Assembly (NCBI GenBank): GCA_025980625.1
Contig: JAICXG010000003.1
Coordinates: forward strand, 1 to 31,399
Source of the DNA: Chthoniobacterales bacterium
GTDB lineage: Bacteria > Verrucomicrobiota > Verrucomicrobiia > Chthoniobacterales > UBA10450
Reading direction: 5' to 3'
DNA length: 31,399 bases
Of the stretch, positions 1-6,844 are shown in pieces; the stretch's first letter is position 1, and every line of letters begins with the position of its first letter. A program made the translations under genes and the position numbers. Under the pieces are notes generated by a model that was given only the letters and a program-made list of their open reading frames with translations, was not told the origin of the DNA and made no database searches.

Positions 1-371
1 ACCGCGGCGGCGCGAATATCTACTCGCCCCGAGTTCGTCGGCTTCGAAAAGAGAAGTGCGCCTCGCTCGCACTCGATCGTCCTCGCCTGCGCGTCGAAGC
101 TAAAGATCGCGTTCGCCCCGAGCCGCGCGAGGGTGAGGTCGGTAAATTGCAGCTCCGCGCGCGATTCGTTCCCAGTGCGGACAACGTTGTCGTCTCGCAC
201 AACCGCGCCTTGCGACACAGGATGAGGGGCCGCATTGAGATGGGGCGCGAGCGTAACGACGTTAACTTTTTGGCGCACCGTCGCCTGTGAGAGATCGGCC
301 GCGCTCGTCACCGGCGCGCCGGCGGCGAGCGCACCGAGAAACATTAGTGCAAAGAAAATTCTGCTCTTCAT
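1..371 (-). CDS. FecR-domain secreted protein, 5' part only
   Basis: The minus strand reads open from an ATG at 371 to the left edge of the window, about 123 codons without a stop, so the C-terminal part lies outside. The first ~24 residues form a signal peptide (MKSRIFFALMFLGALAAG, then an AxSA-like cleavage region). From about residue 50 the chain has the FecR-domain pattern: a QGAVVRDDNVVRTG segment, then S-x-A-x-LxFxD and L-A-R-L-G-A-N-A-I-F. FecR-like domains outside iron uptake systems are usually periplasmic or surface beta-structures of unknown ligand. It is divergent from the CHASE2 cyclase gene, with 162 bases between the starts; FecR-like and CHASE2 proteins are, as I recall, often neighbours. 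The family assignment is fairly secure; the role is unknown. Confidence 0.72.
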   Translation of the reverse strand, partial: MKSRIFFALMFLGALAAGAPVTSAADLSQATVRQKVNVVTLAPHLNAAPHPVSQGAVVRDDNVVRTGNESRAELQFTDLTLARLGANAIFSFDAQARTIECERGALLFSKPTNSGRVDIRAAA

Positions 372-533
372 ATCAGTTGCGGGTTATGAGGGCGGGAAAA
401 GCGGTATGGTGTCAAGGACGAAAGAATTGCGCAGCTCGCGGCAATCTGTAAGAAACGCAATTCGCAGATGAACGGCCTGACTTCTTCGCCAATCGCGGCC
501 GGCCGGCAAGCTTCCCGCTCGCTGCAATAACCT

Positions 534-2672
534 GTGCACCGGTTTTCCCGACGCCTCATTCACGCGCTCATCGCCGCGGTTATCTTCCTCCTCGTCGCCG
601 GGCTGTGGTGGCTCGAAGAGCGCGGCGATGGCGATCGCCTAACGACTTGGGAATATCGTTTTCGTGACGCCGTCACAGCCTCCGGGCGATTTCTGCCGCC
701 CGATTCGCGGCTCGTTTTTCTCGCGATTGACAACAGTTCGATCGGCTTCTCGCAACTCGACCTCGACTCGCTCTATGCCAATGTCCCCGCGGCGAGCGCG
801 GAACGGCGCGCCCTCGAGCTCATCACCACCGGCTGGCCCTGGTCGCGCGAAGTTTATGGTCTCCTCGCGGAGCGCTTGCTCGCCGCCGGCGCGCGCGGCG
901 TCGTCTTCGATTTGCTCCTCCCGAAGCCCGGCAACGGCGATGGATATCTTCGTGCCACGATCGCGCGTCACCCCGATCGGATTGTCGTGGGCGCGAACTT
1001 TTCCTCCAGCATCATCGGACCCGGCTCGGAGGCGTGGGCGCTCGATTTGCCGAGCGAGACGATCGTGCCTAACGACGCTCCGGGAAGTCCGTCGATCGGT
1101 TATGTCAATTTCTGGCCCGGCTACGGAGACATCGTTAGGGCGGCGCGTTATCGGACAACGCTCGAGCAATTGCAGGGAGCCGCTCCGCCGGCCGCCATCA
1201 ACTCGAATGATCCCGCTTCACTCGCGGCCCGCGCCGGCCGCTGGCTTGGCGGGCCCTCACTCCCCCGGCCATTCCAATCGCGCCTCATTCGTTTCAGCGG
1301 ACCGCCCGGCACCTACGTCCCCATCCCGGTCTATCAGGTTTTCATCCCAAATTACTGGAAGCAAAATTTCGGCGACGGTGCATTGGTGCGCGACAAGGTC
1401 GTGCTCGTCGGCCCGGCGGGGAATTGGGCGCACGACGAACACGCGACTGCTTTCGGTTTGATGGCCGGGCCAGAGCTACACCTGCAATCGCTCAACGCTC
1501 TCGTCCACGGTGCGTTTCTCCATGCCTGGCCGCGCTGGTCGGTTTATCTTCTCGTCGCGCTCGGATGTCTCGGCGCCTGGGTGCTGACTGCTTTCCTCGG
1601 GCGCATCTGGTGGCGTCTGGCGGCCTTTATCGGCGCTGCCGTTGCTTTTCTTTTTGCGATCAAGCTTGCCTACGATTACGGCTCGACGGTCGTGCCCGGA
1701 GTTCCATCGGTGCTCGCGTTTTCCCTCACTGGTCTCACTTCCCTGATCTACGATTACACGCGCGAAACGCTGGAGAAGTTGCGCGTGCGGCGCACTCTCG
1801 AGACTTATGTTTCCAAAGAAGTCGTGCGCGACATTCTCGACAACCCCGAGAGTTACCTCAACGCCCTCGGCGGCGAGCGCACCAGCTGCGCCCTTATCCT
1901 GACCGACCTGCGCGGTTTCACCACCATGGCCGAAGAGATGGAGTCTCATCAGCTCGTCAGGCAGTTGAATGAGTATCTCTCCGCGATGGTCGAGGATATC
2001 TTTGCCTCCCGCGGCTCGATCGATAAGTTCATCGGCGACGCCATTCTGGCCGTCTGGGGCCATCTTAACAGCAGCGGGCCTAACGAGGACGCGAGGCTCG
2101 CCCTCGAAGCGGTTTTGCGCATGCAGGAGAGTCTGCGCCGCTTGAATGCCGATTGGTCGAAGCGCGGCCTGCGCACGTTCGCGATGGGCTGCGGCCTGAA
2201 CTACGGCGAAGTCGTCTTCGGCAATATCGGTTCGGCCAAAAAAATGGAGCCAACCGTGATCGGTGACACCGTCAATGTGACTGCGCGGCTGGAAGGGCTG
2301 ACGAAGGAATACGGCCGTGACATTCTCCTCGGCGAAGCGGCCGCGGAACTGTTGCGCGATCGCTTTACTCTCCAGTTTGTCGATCGTGTCGCGGTCAAGG
2401 GTAAGGCCCGAGCGCTCGACGTCTATTCCGTCGTTCATTCAGCGGAGCAGGCGCTGGAGAGTAAGATGCAGGAGTATCTCTCCACCTATGCCGGAGCGCG
2501 TGACGCTTATCGAGAAGGCCGCTTCGCCGAGGCAACGCGGCATTTTCAGCGCTGCCTCGAACTCTGGCCGGAGGACAGACTCACTTCTGTTTATCTCGCG
2601 CGCTGTCAGATCTTTCTCCGCCAGCCGCCGGAGGAAGATTGGGAAGGCGTCTGGCTCGCGGAACAGAAGTGA
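534..2672 (+). CDS. CHASE2-domain class III adenylate cyclase
   Basis: This is a 712-residue membrane sensor cyclase that should make cAMP from ATP. An N-terminal anchor (about residues 8-26) is followed by a large extracytoplasmic CHASE2 domain (about 30-330) and three closely spaced membrane helices (about 333-412). The class III catalytic domain follows. The metal-binding aspartates lie in TDLRGFT (near 457) and in DKFIGDAILAVWG (near 495-507). The adenine-selecting Lys/Asp pair is the K of DKFIGD and the D of VIGDTVNVTARLEG (near 575); the N and R of the last motif are the transition-state residues. All key residues are present, so it should be active. A short TPR-like tail ends the protein. 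The start is a GTG; an upstream ATG is not available in frame. The CHASE2 ligand is unknown. Confidence 0.9.
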   Translation: MHRFSRRLIHALIAAVIFLLVAGLWWLEERGDGDRLTTWEYRFRDAVTASGRFLPPDSRLVFLAIDNSSIGFSQLDLDSLYANVPAASAERRALELITTGWPWSREVYGLLAERLLAAGARGVVFDLLLPKPGNGDGYLRATIARHPDRIVVGANFSSSIIGPGSEAWALDLPSETIVPNDAPGSPSIGYVNFWPGYGDIVRAARYRTTLEQLQGAAPPAAINSNDPASLAARAGRWLGGPSLPRPFQSRLIRFSGPPGTYVPIPVYQVFIPNYWKQNFGDGALVRDKVVLVGPAGNWAHDEHATAFGLMAGPELHLQSLNALVHGAFLHAWPRWSVYLLVALGCLGAWVLTAFLGRIWWRLAAFIGAAVAFLFAIKLAYDYGSTVVPGVPSVLAFSLTGLTSLIYDYTRETLEKLRVRRTLETYVSKEVVRDILDNPESYLNALGGERTSCALILTDLRGFTTMAEEMESHQLVRQLNEYLSAMVEDIFASRGSIDKFIGDAILAVWGHLNSSGPNEDARLALEAVLRMQESLRRLNADWSKRGLRTFAMGCGLNYGEVVFGNIGSAKKMEPTVIGDTVNVTARLEGLTKEYGRDILLGEAAAELLRDRFTLQFVDRVAVKGKARALDVYSVVHSAEQALESKMQEYLSTYAGARDAYREGRFAEATRHFQRCLELWPEDRLTSVYLARCQIFLRQPPEEDWEGVWLAEQK

Positions 2673-2684
2673 ACTGAACCCCCG

Positions 2685-2705
2685 TCGTTAGGTATACTCG
2701 TTAGG
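2685..2705 (-). repeat. Two same-direction copies of the CCTAACGA word between convergent genes
   Basis: TCGTTAGG occurs at 2685-2692 and again at 2698-2705, five bases apart, in the 28-base space between the convergent cyclase and yceI stops. The second copy contains the TAA stop codon of yceI read on the minus strand. The two copies are direct, not inverted, so they do not make a hairpin with each other. Confidence 0.85.
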
Positions 2706-3291
2706 GGGCCTTATCCGCCTCGACATCGATCGCAATTGTCACTTCCTCGCCCACCACCGCCGTGCCTTCGACCGCCTTGTTCCAGGTCAGCCCGTAATCG
2801 CCGCGCTTGACTGGCTCGGGCGTGACCTGCCAGCCGCTGATTAACTTGCCGCCCATCCCTTTTCCTTTGCCCAGAAACTTGGCGTGCAGGGTGATCTCTT
2901 TCGTCACTCCGTGCATCGTTAGGTCGCCGACGATGTCGGCGCTGTCCGCGCCGGTTTGCTTCAGATTCCTGCTCTTAAAGGTGATCGTTGCATACTTCGC
3001 GACATCAAAGAAATGGTCGCTCCGCAGATCGGCGTCGCGTTTGTCGTTATGGGTGTCGACGCTCGCCGGGTCGATCGTCGCCGTGACTGAAGATTTCTCC
3101 GGCTGCTCGGGATTGAACTGAATCGTGCCATCGAATTTGGTGAAGCTGCCTTCCACATAACTGAAGAAATGGCGGACCTTGAACCGGATGGAAGAATGAA
3201 CCGGGTCGATCTTGTAAGTATCGGCCGGAGCCGGAGCTGCGAGCGCGCAAATCGCAACCGTCAACCACAGGAGTAGCAGATGTCTCTTCAT
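2701..3291 (-). CDS. YceI-family periplasmic lipid-binding-like protein
   Basis: The protein is about 196 residues. I start it at the ATG at 3291 because this gives a clean signal peptide (MKRHLLLLWLTVAICALAAPAPA); the open frame continues upstream but is basic, has no family similarity and overlaps recO. The mature protein begins with the typical YceI pattern YKIDPVHSSIRFKVRHFFSYVEGSFTKFDG, written here only as a guide: D-P-x-H-S at the N-terminus, then a GxFxxFxGxI strand, an S-V-x-A-x-I-D segment with D-x-R-D/R-S-x-H/D-F-F-D, and F-K-S. YceI proteins are lipocalin-like beta-barrels that bind isoprenoids, and are often induced by acid or base stress. The TAA stop lies inside a CCTAACGA word. 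Confidence 0.9.
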   Translation of the reverse strand: MKRHLLLLWLTVAICALAAPAPADTYKIDPVHSSIRFKVRHFFSYVEGSFTKFDGTIQFNPEQPEKSSVTATIDPASVDTHNDKRDADLRSDHFFDVAKYATITFKSRNLKQTGADSADIVGDLTMHGVTKEITLHAKFLGKGKGMGGKLISGWQVTPEPVKRGDYGLTWNKAVEGTAVVGEEVTIAIDVEADKAP

Positions 3292-3340
3292 GCGCCACGA
3301 CCTTAACCAGGCGACGGGCGCTGGCGAGGATTTTCGAAAG

Positions 3341-3880
3341 TCAGGCGAGCGCGCTGAGCAGCGCCGCTCTCCCTCGGGGCAAGCGTCCGAAAAGCGCGCC
3401 CAGCGCCGCGGACGGCTCGCTTTGCAAAGTCGCCCGGTCATGCACGCCATGGAGCCGGGCCAGCTCTGCTTCGAAATGCCGAACCGCGCGCAAATTCGCG
3501 TCGTGAGTGTCGAGGAAACCAAATGCTCTCTGCAAAAGTGAAAACAACTCTGGCGCGGGATGTTCCGGTTCGGTGCTGATTTCGATCAGCTCGACGAAAT
3601 ACGAAGCCGTCTGGGTGCGAAGATAATTTTCGCGAATCCCGGCATGCGGATTTCGCAAGGCTGTCTCCGTCAAATTGTGCAGATGCGAGCGCCGGCTTCG
3701 CCGGAACTGGATCTCGGCTTCAAAGAAAAGATCCAGCCTTCCGGCGAACGGGCTCTTCGGCCGGCGCGCCCCCCGCGCCACCGTGGCAATGCAGCCTAAC
3801 GACTCGGTGCACCAGCAGACGATCAGGCTGGTATCGCTCAACTTTCGCTTCCGCAGCAGGATTGCGTTCGTCGTTTCCAA
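3341..3880 (-). CDS. recO: DNA repair protein RecO
   Basis: This 179-residue protein has the RecO N-terminal OB-fold pattern: an ILLRKRKLSDTSLIV opening, ATVARGARRPKSPFAGRLDLF in the middle of the OB domain, and then the helical region with YFVELIEISTEPEHPAPELF. RecO loads RecA on SSB-coated single-stranded DNA together with RecR and RecF. It is shorter than the usual ~240 residues: it ends soon after the first helices and shows no C-terminal zinc-finger cysteines. Truncation cannot be excluded, but short RecO forms occur. Its start overlaps the start region of the divergent broken glycosyltransferase gene by up to 19 bases, and yceI follows 50 bases downstream. Confidence 0.82.
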   Translation of the reverse strand: METTNAILLRKRKLSDTSLIVCWCTESLGCIATVARGARRPKSPFAGRLDLFFEAEIQFRRSRRSHLHNLTETALRNPHAGIRENYLRTQTASYFVELIEISTEPEHPAPELFSLLQRAFGFLDTHDANLRAVRHFEAELARLHGVHDRATLQSEPSAALGALFGRLPRGRAALLSALA

Positions 3881-4412
3881 GTGGCTTTTCTCGCGCCTAC
3901 AGCATTATCGAGATCGCGCAGCAGATGGCCAGGGTCCTGAACAAGCCGGAACTGGAGCGCGCATTACTCTCGACTTTTTGGAACGGCTCGGCCACTTACT
4001 ACCGTGGAATTATTCGCTACCTGCACGAGCGCGGCCACCGCATCACCTTTTATGAACCGGACGCCTGCGAGCGCCAGCAGCACCACGACTTCCCTGAGCC
4101 CGATTGGGCGCAGGTCGTGGTTTATCAGCCTAACGAAGGCGAGGCCGGGCGTGTGATCGCGGCCGCGAGCAAAACCGCCGACGTGATGATGAAAACGAGC
4201 GGCGCCGGCGTGCTCGATGAATTACTCGAGCAGGCGATCGTAGAGACGAAGCGGCCGGATAACTCACCATCTTCTGGGATGCGCGGCAGCGCGTTCTCGC
4301 CGAGCATACCGCCGAACATCGGGCGGAGGAATTTGAACTCGCGGTCGCGGAAGCGCCCTGGCAAAAGTACGCGCCCGCAATTAACCGCAAAAGTATGAGG
4401 AGAAAGAAATGA
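3862..4412 (+). pseudogene. Broken CgeB-like glycosyltransferase (internal deletion plus frameshift)
   Basis: The first part (from an ATG at 3862 or, avoiding recO overlap, at 3925) reads as the N-terminal domain of a CgeB/YkvP-like glycosyltransferase: STFWNGSATYYRGIIRYLHERGH, then FYEPDACERQQHHDFPEPDWA and KTSGAGVLDELLEQAIVETKRPDN. At about 4258 the frame is lost; adding one base restores LTIFWDA, the expected continuation. Immediately after it comes RQRVLAEHTAEHRAEEFE, which resembles the extreme C-terminus of such enzymes, so roughly 200-250 codons of the middle are missing. The restored frame ends at a TGA at 4410-4412 that overlaps the ino1 ATG (ATGA), the signature of an operon that once coupled the two genes. 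Family assignment is from memory of the motifs. Confidence 0.7.
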
Positions 4413-5578
4413 ATCGTAATGGCAGCAACAAAATCCGGGTCGCACTGATCGGCGTGGGCAACTGCGCCTCGTCGCTCGTGCAGGGTGTGCAATTTTATCG
4501 CGAGGCGAGCGTGGACGATTTCGTCCCCGGGCTGATGCACGTCGAGTTGGGCGGTTATCACGTGCGCGACATCGAGTTCTCGGCCGCGTTCGACATCAAC
4601 GCGACCAAAGTCGGGCGCGACCTGAGCGAAGCCATCTTCGCCCAGCCTAACAATACGATCCGATTCGCCGAAGTGCCGTCGTTAGGCGTGCCGGTGCATC
4701 GCGGCATGACCCACGATGGTCTCGGCAAATATCTCAAGGAGGTGGTGAAAAAAGCTCCCGGCCCGACCGACGACATCGTGGGAATTTTGCAGGCGACGCA
4801 CACCGATGTGGTCGTGTCGTATCTCCCGGTCGGCTCGGAGATGGCGACGAAATGGTATGTCGAGCAAATCCTTGAGGCCGGCTGCGCCTTCGTGAATTGC
4901 ATCCCGGTTTTCATCGCCTCGGAAAAATATTGGCAACGCCGTTTCGAAGAGCGCGGGCTGCCGCTGATCGGTGACGACATCAAGTCGCAGGTCGGCGCCA
5001 CCATCGCGCATCGCGTCCTGACAAATCTTTTCCGCACCCGTGGGGTGAAACTCGACCGCACCTACCAACTCAACTTTGGCGGTAACACCGATTTCCTGAA
5101 CATGCTCGAACGCGACCGGCTCGAGTCGAAGAAAATTTCCAAGACGCAGGCGGTGACGAGCCAACTCGGGGTGCCTTTGCCTAACGAGAGCGTGCATGTC
5201 GGCCCGAGCGACTACGTGCCGTGGCTAAGCGATCGCAAATGGTGCTACATCCGGATGGAGGGCACGACCTTCGGCAATGTTCCGCTCAACTGCGAACTGA
5301 AGCTCGAAGTCTGGGATTCGCCCAATTCCGCTGGGGTCGTGATTGACGCGGTGCGCTGCGCCAGGCTCGCGCTCGACCGCGGCCTCTCCGGCGCGCTCAT
5401 CGAGCCATCGAGTTATTTCATGAAATCGCCGCCCCGCCAGTTCACCGACGATCAAGCGCGCGAAAAAGTGGAAGAATTCATCTGGGGCGACGACCAGGTG
5501 GTCGAGCCGGAAACGGTTGAGGATTCGCCGGCGGCGAATCCCGCCGACTCCTCGCGTCGCCCAAAAGCAGGCCCATGA
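4409..5578 (+). CDS. ino1: Inositol-3-phosphate synthase
   Basis: The 389-residue protein matches the short, actinobacterial-type myo-inositol-1-phosphate synthases that turn glucose 6-phosphate into inositol 3-phosphate with NAD+. The NAD-binding loop GVGNCASSLVQG is at about residues 15-26; other family hallmarks are YLPVGSE, CAFVNCIPVFIAS, GDDIKSQVGATI and the LNFGGNTDFLNM segment that carries active-site residues. The C-terminal ~30 residues are acidic and low in complexity. A purine-rich AGGAGAAAG just before the ATG is a good ribosome-binding site, and the ATG overlaps the stop of the upstream broken glycosyltransferase. The product feeds phosphatidylinositol or inositol-based solutes; no inositol phosphatase or lipid synthase lies nearby to say which. 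Confidence 0.95.
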   Translation: MNRNGSNKIRVALIGVGNCASSLVQGVQFYREASVDDFVPGLMHVELGGYHVRDIEFSAAFDINATKVGRDLSEAIFAQPNNTIRFAEVPSLGVPVHRGMTHDGLGKYLKEVVKKAPGPTDDIVGILQATHTDVVVSYLPVGSEMATKWYVEQILEAGCAFVNCIPVFIASEKYWQRRFEERGLPLIGDDIKSQVGATIAHRVLTNLFRTRGVKLDRTYQLNFGGNTDFLNMLERDRLESKKISKTQAVTSQLGVPLPNESVHVGPSDYVPWLSDRKWCYIRMEGTTFGNVPLNCELKLEVWDSPNSAGVVIDAVRCARLALDRGLSGALIEPSSYFMKSPPRQFTDDQAREKVEEFIWGDDQVVEPETVEDSPAANPADSSRRPKAGP

Positions 5579-5640
5579 AGCTCACCGCGAGCACTTCAAC
5601 GACGCGCCTCGCCGGTGACAAGCCCGCGAGGCCGCGCAAC

Positions 5641-6437
5641 CTCTCCTCCCGTGGGAGAGACGGACGCGAAGCGCCCAGTGAGGGCACCTCCTTCGTTAGT
5701 CAGGAAAATCAAAGAACTCAGCCATCGTGAAGCCTTCCCCCTCACCTCCGTCCTCTCCCTCAGGGCGAGGAAATGGTGCGGCGGACCAATACTCAACGCG
5801 GACGCTTTTCATTCTTTTCGAACTGGCTCCGGCAACACCTGGAGGAATGTTGGCGCATTCAGGCACGACGTGACCCGATGGGCCGGGCACGTCCGGGACG
5901 CGACGCGTCGATCCGCACAGTGTTCGGCGGCACCAAGCAAGCGTCCCTCGAGGTGCGCTGCAGGCTTCCTCTCCCTCTGGGAGAGGATTAAGGTGAGGGA
6001 ATGGCGCGAGCCACGAAGCAGGCGCGCACATTGCGCCGAAAATCCACTCCACCGGAACGCCTCCTCGGGTCGCGGTTGCGCAATCGACAGCTCGGCGGTT
6101 TCAAGTTTCGCCGGCAGGAACCAGTTGCTGGCCGCATTCTCGATTTTGTCTGCCTGGAAAGACGACTCGCGATCGAGCTCGATGGTTCCGGTCACGGGTA
6201 TCCCTCGGCCAAACACGCCGATGACCGCCGCACCACCGAATTACAGAAGGACGGTCTGCGCGTTGTCCGATTTTGGAACAACGAGGTCCTGTGGCAGCTC
6301 GACTGGGTTCTCGATGCAATCCTTTGGGAGCTCGCGCCGGAGAAGTCGCGCTGGCCGGGATCTTGTCAGCCGGATTCGTAAGCGAGGGTTGCCCCCTCAC
6401 TGGCGCTTCGCGTCCGTCTCTCCCCGAAGGAGAGAAG
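5641..6437. mobile_element. DUF559 nuclease gene inside nested inverted repeats
   Basis: The outer repeats at 5641-5690 and 6389-6437 are inverted copies of each other, sharing a near-identical core GAGAGACGGACGCGAAGCGC and an AGTGAGGG tail. Inner repeats at 5738-5770 and 5968-5999 are also inverted copies (CCCTCACC...CCTCTCCC versus its complement). Each repeat holds a small hairpin of the CTCTCCC/GGGAGAG kind. The DUF559 gene starts directly after the right inner repeat, which supplies a purine-rich leader (AAGGTGAGGGA). Between the inner repeats (5771-5967) I recognise nothing. No transposase is present, so the unit could be a MITE-like or nuclease-driven element. Boundaries are approximate. 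Confidence 0.5.
6001..6381 (+). CDS. DUF559 (Vsr-like) endonuclease-domain protein
   Basis: The 126-residue protein has the DUF559 layout: a basic N-terminus (ARTLRRKSTPPERLL), L-R-N-R-Q-L-G-G-F-K-F-R-R-Q, then D48 in ILDFVC and E59-L-D61 in RLAIELDG, which form the PD-(D/E)XK-type nuclease core, and finally RTTELQKDGLRVVRFWNNEVL. DUF559 is related to very-short-patch-repair endonucleases; the natural substrate is not established. It starts with the ATG immediately after an inverted-repeat copy, and the 3' repeat begins a few bases after its stop, so the gene and repeats probably travel together. The last ~15 residues look unrelated to the family. Confidence 0.85.
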   Translation: MARATKQARTLRRKSTPPERLLGSRLRNRQLGGFKFRRQEPVAGRILDFVCLERRLAIELDGSGHGYPSAKHADDRRTTELQKDGLRVVRFWNNEVLWQLDWVLDAILWELAPEKSRWPGSCQPDS

Positions 6438-6467
6438 TGTCGCGCCATATCCGACGCGGTGGTCGCA

Positions 6468-6691
6468 CACCCTTTCCGCGGCAACCCGTTTGGCTGCGGC
6501 GGCAACACCGGCAAAGTCAGTCGTCAGGTCTCTTTCCTTAAGAGATGGGAGGCGCACAGTCGGGCCGTGCTTCAAGACCAGGGCGCGATAACCATCCCAT
6601 TTCACATCGTAGAGTCATTTATCGCCTTCAGGCAAAGAAGTGACTGCGGTTGCTTTCACCGGTTTAACCAAACCGCGGTGCGGCTGAACGG
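6468..6691 (-). pseudogene. Fragment of an ATP-dependent DNA ligase (LigD-like)
   Basis: Read on the minus strand the fragment gives GLVKPVKATAVTSLPEGDK, a TGA stop at 6615-6617, then LYDVKWDGYRALVLKHG followed by VRLPSLKERDLTTDFAGV and AAAAKRVAAERV. This is the nucleotidyltransferase region of ATP-dependent DNA ligases of the LigD/NHEJ type; KWDGYRA contains the lysine that becomes adenylated. The TGA stands where the family normally has TGG (W). The reading stops being ligase-like a few bases before the right outer repeat of the DUF559 element (6437), suggesting that the insertion or an associated deletion removed the rest. About 75 codons remain of a gene that is normally several hundred codons long. 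Confidence 0.7.
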
Positions 6692-6844
6692 ACAAACCGG
6701 GGTCGGCTGCCTTGCCTTGCCGGATGGGTCGCGGAGCACCTGCCGGAAAGCGCTGTCGGCGCGAATTAGAAGAGAAATGTTATTCTACCAGCAGAGTTCG
6801 ATGTCGCCGCACGCTTTTCTGCCGAACCCGAGACATCGAGTTAG

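Noticed and set aside
1476..2438. Long open frames antisense to the cyclase and to several other genes
   Set aside because: They are products of high GC at the third codon position; their translations are Arg-rich, lack any family pattern and lie opposite well-supported genes.
5575..5730. An ATG overlapping the ino1 stop that opens a ~50-codon frame
   Set aside because: After about 14 codons the frame runs into the inverted repeat of the DUF559 element, so any former gene is gone; nothing recognisable remains.
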